A stretch of DNA of 6,249 nucleotides from CAZHDI01 sp964531285 (GCA_964531285.1 CAZHDI010000140.1:1-6249); one strand, 5' to 3'. Shown: positions 1 through 5,288, counted from the stretch's first letter. Numbers and translations are program-made. The notes: generated by a model not told the origin, from the sequence alone.

Positions 1-65
1 AGAAGCACGCGATCAGTCACCGGGCGCGGGCCTTCCGCCTGCTGATCGATGCGTGCTTCACTTGA
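1..65 (+). CDS. rdgB: RdgB/HAM1 family non-canonical purine NTP pyrophosphatase, C-terminal end only
   Basis: Only the last 20 full codons are present, read from base 3 to the TGA at 63-65. The peptide is KHAISHRARAFRLLIDACFT. The AISHR stretch followed by an amphipathic helix matches the C-terminus of RdgB (E. coli ends AISHRGQALKLLLDALRNG). RdgB is a cytoplasmic enzyme that hydrolyses dITP, dXTP, ITP and XTP to the monophosphate and pyrophosphate, keeping deaminated purines out of DNA and RNA. The histidine and arginine of the SHR motif belong to the family's substrate-binding region. Its position just upstream of hemW on the same strand is the usual alphaproteobacterial order, which supports the call despite the short fragment. 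The same bases also form a long inverted repeat (see the terminator entry). The 5' part of the gene lies outside the window. Confidence 0.85.
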   Translation, partial: KHAISHRARAFRLLIDACFT

Positions 66-70
66 TTTTT
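2..70 (+). terminator. Possible intrinsic terminator embedded in the end of rdgB
   Basis: GAAGCACGC (2-10) pairs perfectly with GCGTGCTTC (51-59), and GATCAG (11-16) pairs with CTGATC (42-47). A 3-nt bulge (48-50) separates the two helices, giving 15 base pairs in total. A further GCGG/CCGC helix (26-29 with 35-38) can form within the 25-nt loop. The stem is followed at 62-70 by TTGATTTTT, a T-rich tract. A stem followed by a T-tract is terminator-like, but the loop is large and the bulge weakens it. Most of the structure lies inside the rdgB reading frame, so part of the pairing could come from conserved codons. Confidence 0.4.
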
Positions 71-218
71 GCCCCCGCTGTGGCGCCCGCTCTGGCGCCC
101 GCTTTGCGAGCGTCCCCGCATGGGGCGGGGCTCAAGGCTGCACGTCATATGATGCCGCCAAACATCGCGCGGCACAGTCGCGGGCGGAGCGGGGGCCAAT
201 CGATGACCAGGCATCGCC
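66..218. other. Non-coding gap between rdgB and hemW
   Basis: These 153 bp contain no convincing gene. They hold a T-run (66-70), a short tandem repeat (74-103), a GC hairpin with CCCCGC (114-119) pairing to GCGGGG (125-130), and a TATGAT hexamer (148-153). That hexamer resembles a sigma-70 -10 box but has no recognisable -35 partner 16-18 bp upstream. GCCCCCGCT (71-79) is the exact complement of AGCGGGGGC (188-196), so a transcript of the gap could fold back on itself near the hemW start. A 27-codon frame (ATG at 149, stop at 230-232) overlaps the hemW start but has no ribosome-binding site and is probably chance. Confidence 0.6.
74..103 (+). repeat. 12-bp tandem repeat, 2.5 copies
   Basis: The unit CCCGCTNTGGCG occurs at 74-85 and 86-97 with a single mismatch, and a half copy CCCGCT follows at 98-103, trailed by TTGCG. 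It is non-coding and lies right after the T-run that follows rdgB. The array is short and could have arisen by replication slippage. Confidence 0.7.
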
Positions 219-1367
219 ATGACAAACCATGACGCGGGATTTGGCATTTATGTCCATTGGCCGTTCTGCGCGGCCAAATGCCCCTATTGCGATTTCAACT
301 CCCATGTCCGGCGCGAAACCGATCACGCCCGCTGGCGCGCCGCGCTGATCCGCGAGGCCGAGCATATGGCGGCGTTGACCGGCCGGCGCGCGGCGGTCAG
401 TCTCTTTTTCGGCGGCGGCACCCCCTCCCTGATGGAGCCCGAGACCGTCCGTGCGGTGATCGACCGGGCCGCCGGCCTCTGGAGCCTTGGATCGAACGCG
501 GAAATCACCCTTGAGGCCAATCCGACCAGCGTGGATGCCGGGCGTTTCGCGGGCTACCGCGCCGCCGGAGTCAATCGCGTGTCGGTCGGGGTGCAAAGCC
601 TCCATGAGGCCGATCTGACGTTTCTGGGGCGGCTTCATTCCGTCGCCGAAGCGCGGAGCGCCATCGCGCTGGCCCGCGAAACCTTTCCGCGCCTGTCCTT
701 CGATCTGATCTATGCCCGGCCCGGCCAAACCGTCGCCGCCTGGGAGGCCGAGTTGCGGGCCGCCATCGATCTGGCGGCGGATCATCTGTCGCTCTACCAG
801 CTCACCATCGAGCCGGAGACCCCGTTCCACGACCTCCATGCCCGGGGCGCCTTTGCGGTCCCCGACGGCGATCTGGCCGCCGATCTCTACGATATCACCC
901 AGACGATCTGCGCGGATGCGGGCCTGCCGGCCTATGAGATTTCCAACCACGCCCGTCCGGGTGCGGAGAGCCGGCACAATCTGGTCTATTGGCGCTATGG
1001 CGATTATGCGGGGATCGGGCCGGGTGCCCATGGCCGCTTGACGATCGACGGCGAGAAGCATGCCTTGGCGACGATCCGCAATCCGGAAGCCTGGCTCGAT
1101 CAGGTCGAACGGCTCGGCCATGGCATCGAGAGCGACGAGACGGTGCCCCGCCATGCCCAGGGCGAGGAATGGCTGATGATGGGCTTGCGCCTTGCCGAAG
1201 GCGTCGATCCGGCCCGGTTCCGGGCGCTGAGCGGCACCGATCTCGACCTGTCGCGGGTGCGGGACCTCACGGCCGATGGGCTGTTGGACGCCCGCAGCAA
1301 CCGGCTCAAAGCAACACCCGCTGGGCGGCGGGTGCTGAACGGTGTGCTCTCGGCGCTGCTGGCCTGA
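219..1367 (+). CDS. hemW: Radical SAM heme chaperone HemW
   Basis: This 382-residue protein (E. coli HemW has 378) begins almost directly with the radical SAM core. The [4Fe-4S] cluster motif is C17-x3-C21-x2-C24, followed by D25-F26. HemN, the oxygen-independent coproporphyrinogen III dehydrogenase, has a fourth cysteine where this protein has F26, so this is HemW and not HemN. Other family landmarks are the SAM-binding GGGTPS (65-70), EANPTS (99-104), the GVQSL segment (about 124-128), a YWRYGDYAGIGPGAH block in the second half, and a C-terminal HemN_C-type region with EEWLMMGLRL. HemW is a cytoplasmic heme-binding protein thought to deliver heme to target proteins such as respiratory enzymes. 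The ATG at 219 is preferred because homologs start just before the IYVHWPFC segment; its SD is weak (CAGG at 208-211). The gene converges on the downstream lipoprotein gene, 7 bp away. Confidence 0.93.
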   Translation: MTNHDAGFGIYVHWPFCAAKCPYCDFNSHVRRETDHARWRAALIREAEHMAALTGRRAAVSLFFGGGTPSLMEPETVRAVIDRAAGLWSLGSNAEITLEANPTSVDAGRFAGYRAAGVNRVSVGVQSLHEADLTFLGRLHSVAEARSAIALARETFPRLSFDLIYARPGQTVAAWEAELRAAIDLAADHLSLYQLTIEPETPFHDLHARGAFAVPDGDLAADLYDITQTICADAGLPAYEISNHARPGAESRHNLVYWRYGDYAGIGPGAHGRLTIDGEKHALATIRNPEAWLDQVERLGHGIESDETVPRHAQGEEWLMMGLRLAEGVDPARFRALSGTDLDLSRVRDLTADGLLDARSNRLKATPAGRRVLNGVLSALLA

Positions 1368-1383
1368 CCGGTCGTTACCGGTC
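1366..1383. terminator. Hairpin spanning the convergent hemW / activator stop codons
   Basis: GACCGGTCGTTACCGGTC forms a perfect 7-bp stem with a CGTT loop. It overlaps the last bases of the hemW TGA and lies across the TAA of the opposing gene. It is symmetrical, so it would form in transcripts of both genes. No T-run follows on either strand, so it is not a canonical intrinsic terminator; it may pause or protect converging transcripts. A 7-bp stem is expected by chance a few times in a window this size. Its placement in a 7-bp convergent gap is what makes it notable. Confidence 0.35.
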
Positions 1384-3060
1384 CGGATCGCGCCAGTCCG
1401 GAGACCCCGCGCCATCGGTCCGGGTGCCGAACGCGCCGTCGTCATAGGCATTGGGATCATAGGGGTCCGCCGCGCGCACGGTGGGTGCGGCCGGGGCGGA
1501 GCGGGCCGACGGCGGCGGCGTACGCCATGCGTCGTCATCGGTGGCATCGAAGCGGTCCGCCGACCACGGATCATCCGCGGGCCGGCCCATCGGATCCCGT
1601 ACAGCCGGGGCATAGGGATCGAAGTCCGGCTGCGGCGCCGGGAAGGCCGACGGTGCGTCCCCGACCACACGCACGGCGCCGTTCTGAATTTGCAGGACCG
1701 CCAGACCGCGCTGGGTCGCGCCATTGGGCAGGAACCGGAAGATCCCGTCGATGCCGGCAAAGCCGCCCTGATTTTCCAGGCGCTCAGGCGTGTAGCGCTC
1801 GCCCACTTCGCCCATGCCCAGCGCGGCGGCCAGGGTCACCCCGTCATAGGCGAGGCTCGCAAGGCGGTGCGGGTCGTAATCGAACGCCCCTTTGAACTTG
1901 GCGCTGAAGGTGGCGCGCAGATCCGGCGGCGGCGCGGCGAACCAGCCGCCCTGAAGCGAGGGCTCGCGCCACAGGCTCGGGTCGTCCCACAGACCGGTGC
2001 CCATGAACCGCACGGTCCGGTTGTCGATGTCATAATAGGGCAGCATCGGCGCAAGGCTGCGCAGGCGCGTCCCGCCCTCCGGCAGCAAGACCGCGTCATA
2101 GGACACCGGACCCCAGGTCTCGGAATCCTTCAGCCGCTGGAGCGCGGCGAGGGCAACTTCGTCCTGGAGCGCCGTCAACTCGGCGATCTGCTCGTCGAGC
2201 GAGGCCTTGCGCTCGCCGTATTCAGCGATGGACTTCACCGGTTCGCGGAAATCGTCGGTATAAGGATTGTAGGCCACCAGATGCTGCACCTGACCGCCGA
2301 TGGCCGTGACATTGTCGCCGAGCGCGGTCTGGACCCGTAAACCGTAAGCGTTTTTCGGTACCAGCGCCGCGAAGGACATCATCTCGTTCTGGGCCGCGAA
2401 ATCCACCACCCGGCGGATTTCTTCCTCCACCTGGAAGCTGAGCAGATAGACCCCGTCGCCGCCGACTTCCCGGTCCGACGAGAATGCGATCACCGGCACG
2501 CCGCGCTCGCGGGCCATCGGCGTGACCGACCGCACCGACTCAGCGAAAAGCGGGCCGATGATGAGTTCGGCTCCCTGATCGAGGGCCCGGCGCGCGGCCC
2601 GGCTGGCCCCGGCGGCATTGCCCTGGGTATCCTGGATGACCAGAAGCAGGTCCGGGCTGTCGATCTCGAACAGGGCCAGTTCAGCGGCGTCGCGCAGGGA
2701 TTTGGCGACATGTTGAACGCCCGGGTCCTCGGCGCCCAGCGGCAGCAACAGCGCCACGCGGGTCGGGATCCGGCCAGCCATATGCTGGGGCACCACATAT
2801 TCGGGGCGCTCCTGCCAATCCTGCTGCGGCGGCTCATAATCGGGAATGGACGGCAGATCGAGGCCGGGCCGGGCCTCGTCCACCGGCTCGGGCCGGGTCG
2901 AGGCACAGGCGGCCAGCGCCAGAACGGCGCCGATGGCGAGCGCGGTCTTTCCCGCGCGCCCGATCCGCCCCAGAATGCCGCGCGGCGGCGGGGATTGGTC
3001 CGACCCCTCAGACCCGAAAGATGGCGATGCGACATAAACGCAATGGCGAGTCTGATTCAC
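1375..3060 (-). CDS. Penicillin-binding protein activator (LpoA/LppC-like) lipoprotein
   Basis: This 561-residue protein starts at a GTG at 3060, chosen because GGAG lies 9 nt upstream; a GTG at 3075 would add five residues. A hydrophobic segment (about 39-51) ends in the lipobox L49-A-A-C52, so it is probably an outer-membrane or periplasmic lipoprotein. The 38-residue stretch before the hydrophobic core is long for a signal peptide. After a Pro-rich linker, a periplasmic-binding-like domain runs from about 101 (RVALLLPL) to about 465, with LIIGPLF near 166, GVPVIAFSSDR near 187 and a DGV segment near 406. A charged helical insertion lies at about 280-313. E. coli LpoA activates PBP1A and carries an N-terminal TPR domain that is absent here; only the C-terminal (LppC) half is matched. 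The last 87 residues or so are Asp/Pro/Ala-rich with DPY motifs and are probably disordered. Placement beside rsmI and yraN, as in E. coli, supports the family call; the PBP partner is unknown. Confidence 0.85.
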   Translation of the reverse strand: MNQTRHCVYVASPSFGSEGSDQSPPPRGILGRIGRAGKTALAIGAVLALAACASTRPEPVDEARPGLDLPSIPDYEPPQQDWQERPEYVVPQHMAGRIPTRVALLLPLGAEDPGVQHVAKSLRDAAELALFEIDSPDLLLVIQDTQGNAAGASRAARRALDQGAELIIGPLFAESVRSVTPMARERGVPVIAFSSDREVGGDGVYLLSFQVEEEIRRVVDFAAQNEMMSFAALVPKNAYGLRVQTALGDNVTAIGGQVQHLVAYNPYTDDFREPVKSIAEYGERKASLDEQIAELTALQDEVALAALQRLKDSETWGPVSYDAVLLPEGGTRLRSLAPMLPYYDIDNRTVRFMGTGLWDDPSLWREPSLQGGWFAAPPPDLRATFSAKFKGAFDYDPHRLASLAYDGVTLAAALGMGEVGERYTPERLENQGGFAGIDGIFRFLPNGATQRGLAVLQIQNGAVRVVGDAPSAFPAPQPDFDPYAPAVRDPMGRPADDPWSADRFDATDDDAWRTPPPSARSAPAAPTVRAADPYDPNAYDDGAFGTRTDGAGSPDWRDPDR

Positions 3061-3998
3061 GGTCGTCTTCTCCACGATCGGCCCCCGGGGATGCGCCGCG
3101 CGAGCCTAGCGCCGGGTCCTGGCGAAGTAAACTCGCGCAGACGGCCCCGCGCGGCAGACCGCCCGCCCCTGGCCTGCATATCATCGCCACGCCCATTGGC
3201 CATGGCGATGATATCACCCTGCGCGCGCTCGATACGCTGGAGGCGGCGGATCTGGTGCTCTGTGAGGATACCCGGGTCACCCAACGCCTGCTGTCGCTTT
3301 TTGGCCTGACCGCGACGCTGCTGGCCTATCACGACCACAACGCGCCCCGGGTGCGCCCGCGCGTTCTCGACGCGCTGGCCGGCGGCGCCGTGGTGGCCCT
3401 GGTGAGCGATGCCGGCACGCCTTTGGTGTCCGATCCGGGTTACCGGCTCGTGCGGGAGGCCGCACAGGAAGGCCACGGCGTGCATGCGGTGCCCGGACCC
3501 TCGGCGCCGCTCGCGGCCCTGACCGTGGCGGGCTTGCCGACCGACCGGTTTTGTTTCGCGGGCTTTCCGCCGGCCAAATCGGGCGCCCGGCGGACCATGC
3601 TGGGAGACCTCGCGGCCGTGCCGGCCACCTTGATCCTGTTCGAGACCGGTCCGCGCCTCGCGGCCTCGCTCGCCGATATGGCCGCCGTTTTGGGCGCGCG
3701 CGATGCGGCGGTCGTGCGCGAGATTACCAAGCGCTTCGAGGAGTGCCGGCGCGGCCGTCTCGGCGATCTGGCGGCGGCCTACGCGGACGAAGCGGCTCCC
3801 AAAGGCGAGATCGTGGTGGTGATCGGCCCGCCCGGCGACGCCTCGGAGAACACCATCGATCTGGATGCGCTTCTCACGGAGGCTTTGGCCGCCCATGCAC
3901 TGAAAGAGGCGGTCGCGCATGTCACGGCCCAAACCGGGCTGGCCCGGCGGACCGTCTATCAGCGGGCGCTGGCGCTCAAAGACGGAGCCGCACCGTGA
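3021..3998 (+). CDS. rsmI: 16S rRNA (cytidine(1402)-2'-O)-methyltransferase RsmI
   Basis: This 325-residue tetrapyrrole-methylase-fold enzyme uses SAM to methylate the 2'-O of C1402 in the decoding centre of 16S rRNA. Landmarks are ATPIG (56-60), CEDTR (81-85), LVSDAGTPLVSDPG (127-140), VPGPSA (157-162), AGLPTDRF (170-177), the SKSGARR-like PAKSGARR (184-191), KGEIVVVI (261-268) and a C-terminal helical segment, GLARRTVYQRAL (306-317). Family members usually read PIGN(L/A)xDIT; here it is PIGHGDDIT. The first 50 residues are a basic, Ser/Pro/Arg-rich extension; the E. coli protein has about a dozen residues there. No ATG, GTG or TTG lies between 3027 and the core, so the start is ATG 3021 or ATG 3027. 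The latter has GAAAG 6 nt upstream. The 5' end overlaps the oppositely oriented activator gene by 34-40 bp. The stop overlaps yraN. Confidence 0.93.
   Translation: MAMRHKRNGESDSRSSSPRSAPGDAPREPSAGSWRSKLAQTAPRGRPPAPGLHIIATPIGHGDDITLRALDTLEAADLVLCEDTRVTQRLLSLFGLTATLLAYHDHNAPRVRPRVLDALAGGAVVALVSDAGTPLVSDPGYRLVREAAQEGHGVHAVPGPSAPLAALTVAGLPTDRFCFAGFPPAKSGARRTMLGDLAAVPATLILFETGPRLAASLADMAAVLGARDAAVVREITKRFEECRRGRLGDLAAAYADEAAPKGEIVVVIGPPGDASENTIDLDALLTEALAAHALKEAVAHVTAQTGLARRTVYQRALALKDGAAP
3070..3073 (-). promoter_or_regulatory. SD site deciding the activator start
   Basis: On the minus strand GGAG ends 9 nt before the GTG at 3060. It overlaps the alternative GTG at 3075-3073, making that upstream codon the less likely start. 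The site lies inside the N-terminal codons of rsmI on the opposite strand. Confidence 0.6.
3103..3131 (-). promoter_or_regulatory. Candidate promoter of the activator gene, inside rsmI
   Basis: On the minus strand TTTACT (3131-3126) and TAGGCT (3108-3103) are separated by exactly 17 bp. They match the sigma-70 consensus at 4/6 and 3/6 positions. Transcription would start near 3096, giving a leader of roughly 35 nt that contains the GGAG at 3070-3073. Spacing and geometry are good but the hexamers are weak, so this is a candidate only. Confidence 0.3.
3178..3214. repeat. Perfect 12-bp inverted repeat inside rsmI
   Basis: ATATCATCGCCA (3178-3189) is the exact reverse complement of TGGCGATGATAT (3203-3214), with a 13-nt spacer in which GCC (3191-3193) can pair with GGC (3198-3200) around a CATT loop. 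It encodes the segment HIIATPIGHGDDI, the start of the RsmI core. A chance 12-bp perfect repeat this close is unlikely in a window this size. It could act as an mRNA hairpin, as an operator upstream of the divergent activator promoter, or could be a neutral by-product of template-switch mutation. Confidence 0.75.
3984..3987 (+). promoter_or_regulatory. SD site deciding the yraN start
   Basis: GGAG lies 7 nt before the GTG at 3995 and within the last codons of rsmI. It supports the GTG that overlaps the rsmI stop codon, rather than any upstream in-frame codon, as the true yraN start. Confidence 0.75.
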
Positions 3999-4372
3999 CC
4001 CGGCAGGACCGCAAAGCGGCGCGCGGGCGGGCGGCCTACCGGCGCGGTCAGGCGGCCGAACGTCTGGCCGGATGGGCGTTGCGGCTGAAAGGCTACCGGA
4101 TTTTGGCGCGGCGCTGGCGCACGCCCCATGGCGAAATCGACCTGATCGCGCTGAAAGGCGGCACCCTGGCCTTTGTCGAGGTCAAAGCCCGGGCAGGCAC
4201 CAGCGACAGCCTGGAGGCGGTCACCGCGCCGTCCCAACGCCGGATCGCACAGGCCGCCGAGGCCTATCTGCGCGCGCATCCGCGGCTTCAGGGGCTGACC
4301 CGCCGGTTCGATGTGGTCACCGTGGCGCCCCATGGTTGGCCGGTCCATATCCGCGACGCGTTTGGGGAATAA
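3995..4372 (+). CDS. yraN: YraN family (UPF0102) putative endonuclease-fold protein
   Basis: This 125-residue protein is of normal length for the family. It starts at GTG 3995, whose GTGA overlaps the rsmI stop codon by 4 nt, indicating translational coupling. The reading frame stays open far upstream through rsmI, but that part is only a shadow. The family pattern is clear: RGQAAERLAGWALRLKGYRIL (17-37 region) with E22, then GEIDLI (46-51) and FVEVKAR (60-66). D49, E62 and K64 form a PD-(D/E)xK nuclease-type signature. The biochemical role of YraN is not settled; related proteins are described as Holliday-junction-resolvase-like by fold. Co-occurrence with rsmI is conserved across Proteobacteria. 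The C-terminal half (VTAPSQRRIAQAAEAYL and RRFDVVTV) also matches the family. The N-terminus is strongly basic, consistent with nucleic-acid contact, which is inference. Confidence 0.92.
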   Translation: MTRQDRKAARGRAAYRRGQAAERLAGWALRLKGYRILARRWRTPHGEIDLIALKGGTLAFVEVKARAGTSDSLEAVTAPSQRRIAQAAEAYLRAHPRLQGLTRRFDVVTVAPHGWPVHIRDAFGE

Positions 4373-4384
4373 TGCGTTGGGCGG

Positions 4385-4413
4385 TTGACCGGGAGGGCGC
4401 GCCCGGTGTGAAT
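4385..4413 (+). promoter_or_regulatory. Candidate promoter with an operator-like dyad, upstream of the SirB1-like gene
   Basis: TTGACC (4385-4390) matches the -35 consensus at 5/6 positions, and GTGAAT (4408-4413) lies 17 bp downstream, matching the -10 at 3/6. The spacer is largely an inverted repeat: ACCGGG (4388-4393) and CCCGGT (4402-4407) around an 8-nt centre, with GGGCGCGCCC (4395-4404) a perfect 10-bp palindrome. The dyad could be an operator, or, in read-through RNA from yraN, a hairpin. No T-run follows. The evidence is weak. Confidence 0.22.
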
Positions 4414-4449
4414 TGCGCCAGCCCGACTCATGCCGCACCGCGACCTTGT

Positions 4450-4454
4450 GGAGG
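4450..4454 (+). promoter_or_regulatory. Strong SD site pointing to a CTG start
   Basis: GGAGG ends 6 nt before an in-frame CTG at 4461. The nearest in-frame ATG (4479) is 24 nt downstream of the SD, too far for it, and has no purine-rich site of its own. This site is the main reason for placing the start of the next gene at CTG 4461. Confidence 0.5.
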
Positions 4455-4460
4455 CCCACC

Positions 4461-5288
4461 CTGTCCAACCTCGACACCATGACCCAGTTGCGCGCCGCCG
4501 GCGCCGCCAGCGACACCGCGTTGCCGCTGGCCGAGACCGCGCTCCTGCTCGGGTCGCTCGATCTGCCGGGCATCGACCTGGAGGAATACCATCGCCATCT
4601 GGAACATCTGTCGGGTGATTTGGCCGAGATCGGCGCTCCGGAGGACGACTGGACCGAACAATCCAAAGCGCTCGCCCATGTCATGACGGAGGTTTATGGC
4701 TATGACGGCGACCAGCTGACCTTCGATGATCCGTACAATGCCAATCTGGTGTCCGTGATCGACCGGCGGCGCGGCCTGCCGGTAACCTTGGGCATTCTTT
4801 ATCTTCACACCGGACGGGCCCAGGGCTGGGCCGTCAACGGACTGAATTTCCCCGGCCATTTTTTGGTGTGCGTCGGCGAGGGCGCGGACATGTGCGTCGT
4901 CGATCCGTTCCATGCCGGGCGGATCCTGACCGAGGCCGAAATCGCCGGCTATCTCCAACGGGTGCAGGGCGCCAATGCCAAGGTCGAATTGGGCGACCTG
5001 GGCACCATGACCAACCGCGCGATCCTCGTCCGCCTGCTGAACAACATCAAGCAACGGGCCCAGAAGGGTGGCGACAACACCCGTGCGCTGGAAATTTCCG
5101 AGCGGCTCGTGATGATCGCGCCGAGCCTGCCCAGCGTCCAATACGACTATGCGGTGCTGAACGCCCAGGCCGGACATCTGTCGCTTGCGCTCGACGTGCT
5201 GGGCGAGTTGGCCTCCAGCAGCGCCGAGGAGGCCATGCGCGCCAAGGCCGTCAGCACTCTTGAATCGGTCAAACGGCGGCTTAACTGA
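4461..5288 (+). CDS. SirB1 family protein (transglutaminase-like domain plus TPR-like C-terminus)
   Basis: From CTG 4461 the product is 275 residues; from the conventional ATG 4479 it is 269. A TTG at 4413 would add 16 residues but lacks an SD. The N-terminal helical region (about 20-75) leads into a SirB1/Transglut_core2 domain: YNANLVSVIDRRRGLPVTLG (92-111), ILYLHTGRAQGW (112-123), GLNFPGHFLV (127-136) and VVDPFHAGR (146-154). No cysteine lies near the RRGLP helix where a transglutaminase nucleophile would be expected; the only two in the domain are C137 and C145. Catalysis is therefore doubtful. The C-terminal 90 residues or so (NNIKQRAQKGGDNTRALEIS onward) look like TPR-type helical pairs, as is usual in this family. 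The function is unknown; SirB1 was named in Salmonella. It sits between yraN and gshB on the same strand, 88 bp after yraN and 35 bp before gshB. Confidence 0.87.
   Translation: MSNLDTMTQLRAAGAASDTALPLAETALLLGSLDLPGIDLEEYHRHLEHLSGDLAEIGAPEDDWTEQSKALAHVMTEVYGYDGDQLTFDDPYNANLVSVIDRRRGLPVTLGILYLHTGRAQGWAVNGLNFPGHFLVCVGEGADMCVVDPFHAGRILTEAEIAGYLQRVQGANAKVELGDLGTMTNRAILVRLLNNIKQRAQKGGDNTRALEISERLVMIAPSLPSVQYDYAVLNAQAGHLSLALDVLGELASSSAEEAMRAKAVSTLESVKRRLN

Noticed and set aside
149..232. 27-codon frame overlapping the hemW start, considered as a leader peptide
   Set aside because: It has no SD, no amino-acid run suggesting attenuation, and a composition expected by chance.
132..1760. 542-codon open frame on the minus strand across hemW
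   Set aside because: It is antisense to hemW, a clear family member, and extends past its end into a convergent gene. The product is Arg/Pro/Gly-rich with no recognisable motif. Long antisense open frames are normal in GC-rich DNA.
1342..2340. 332-codon open frame on the plus strand across the activator gene
   Set aside because: The product is Arg/Gly-rich and antisense to a gene with a lipobox and a recognisable domain; it is a codon-bias shadow.
2948..2976. TTTCCC/CAGAAT as a promoter for rsmI
   Set aside because: The matches are only 3/6 and 4/6 and the site lies deep inside the activator's signal-peptide codons. I see no clear rsmI promoter.
3057..3932. 291-codon minus-strand open frame opposite rsmI
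   Set aside because: It mirrors rsmI and its composition is typical of a shadow; no motif is recognised.
3551..3994. Upstream extension of the yraN frame into rsmI
   Set aside because: The extra residues are an out-of-frame reading of rsmI. The family's length and the GGAG at 3984-3987 fix the start at GTG 3995.
4084..4159. 10-bp direct repeat GCTGAAAGGC (4084-4093 and 4150-4159) in yraN
   Set aside because: Both copies encode Leu-Lys-Gly with the same preferred codons; codon bias explains it.
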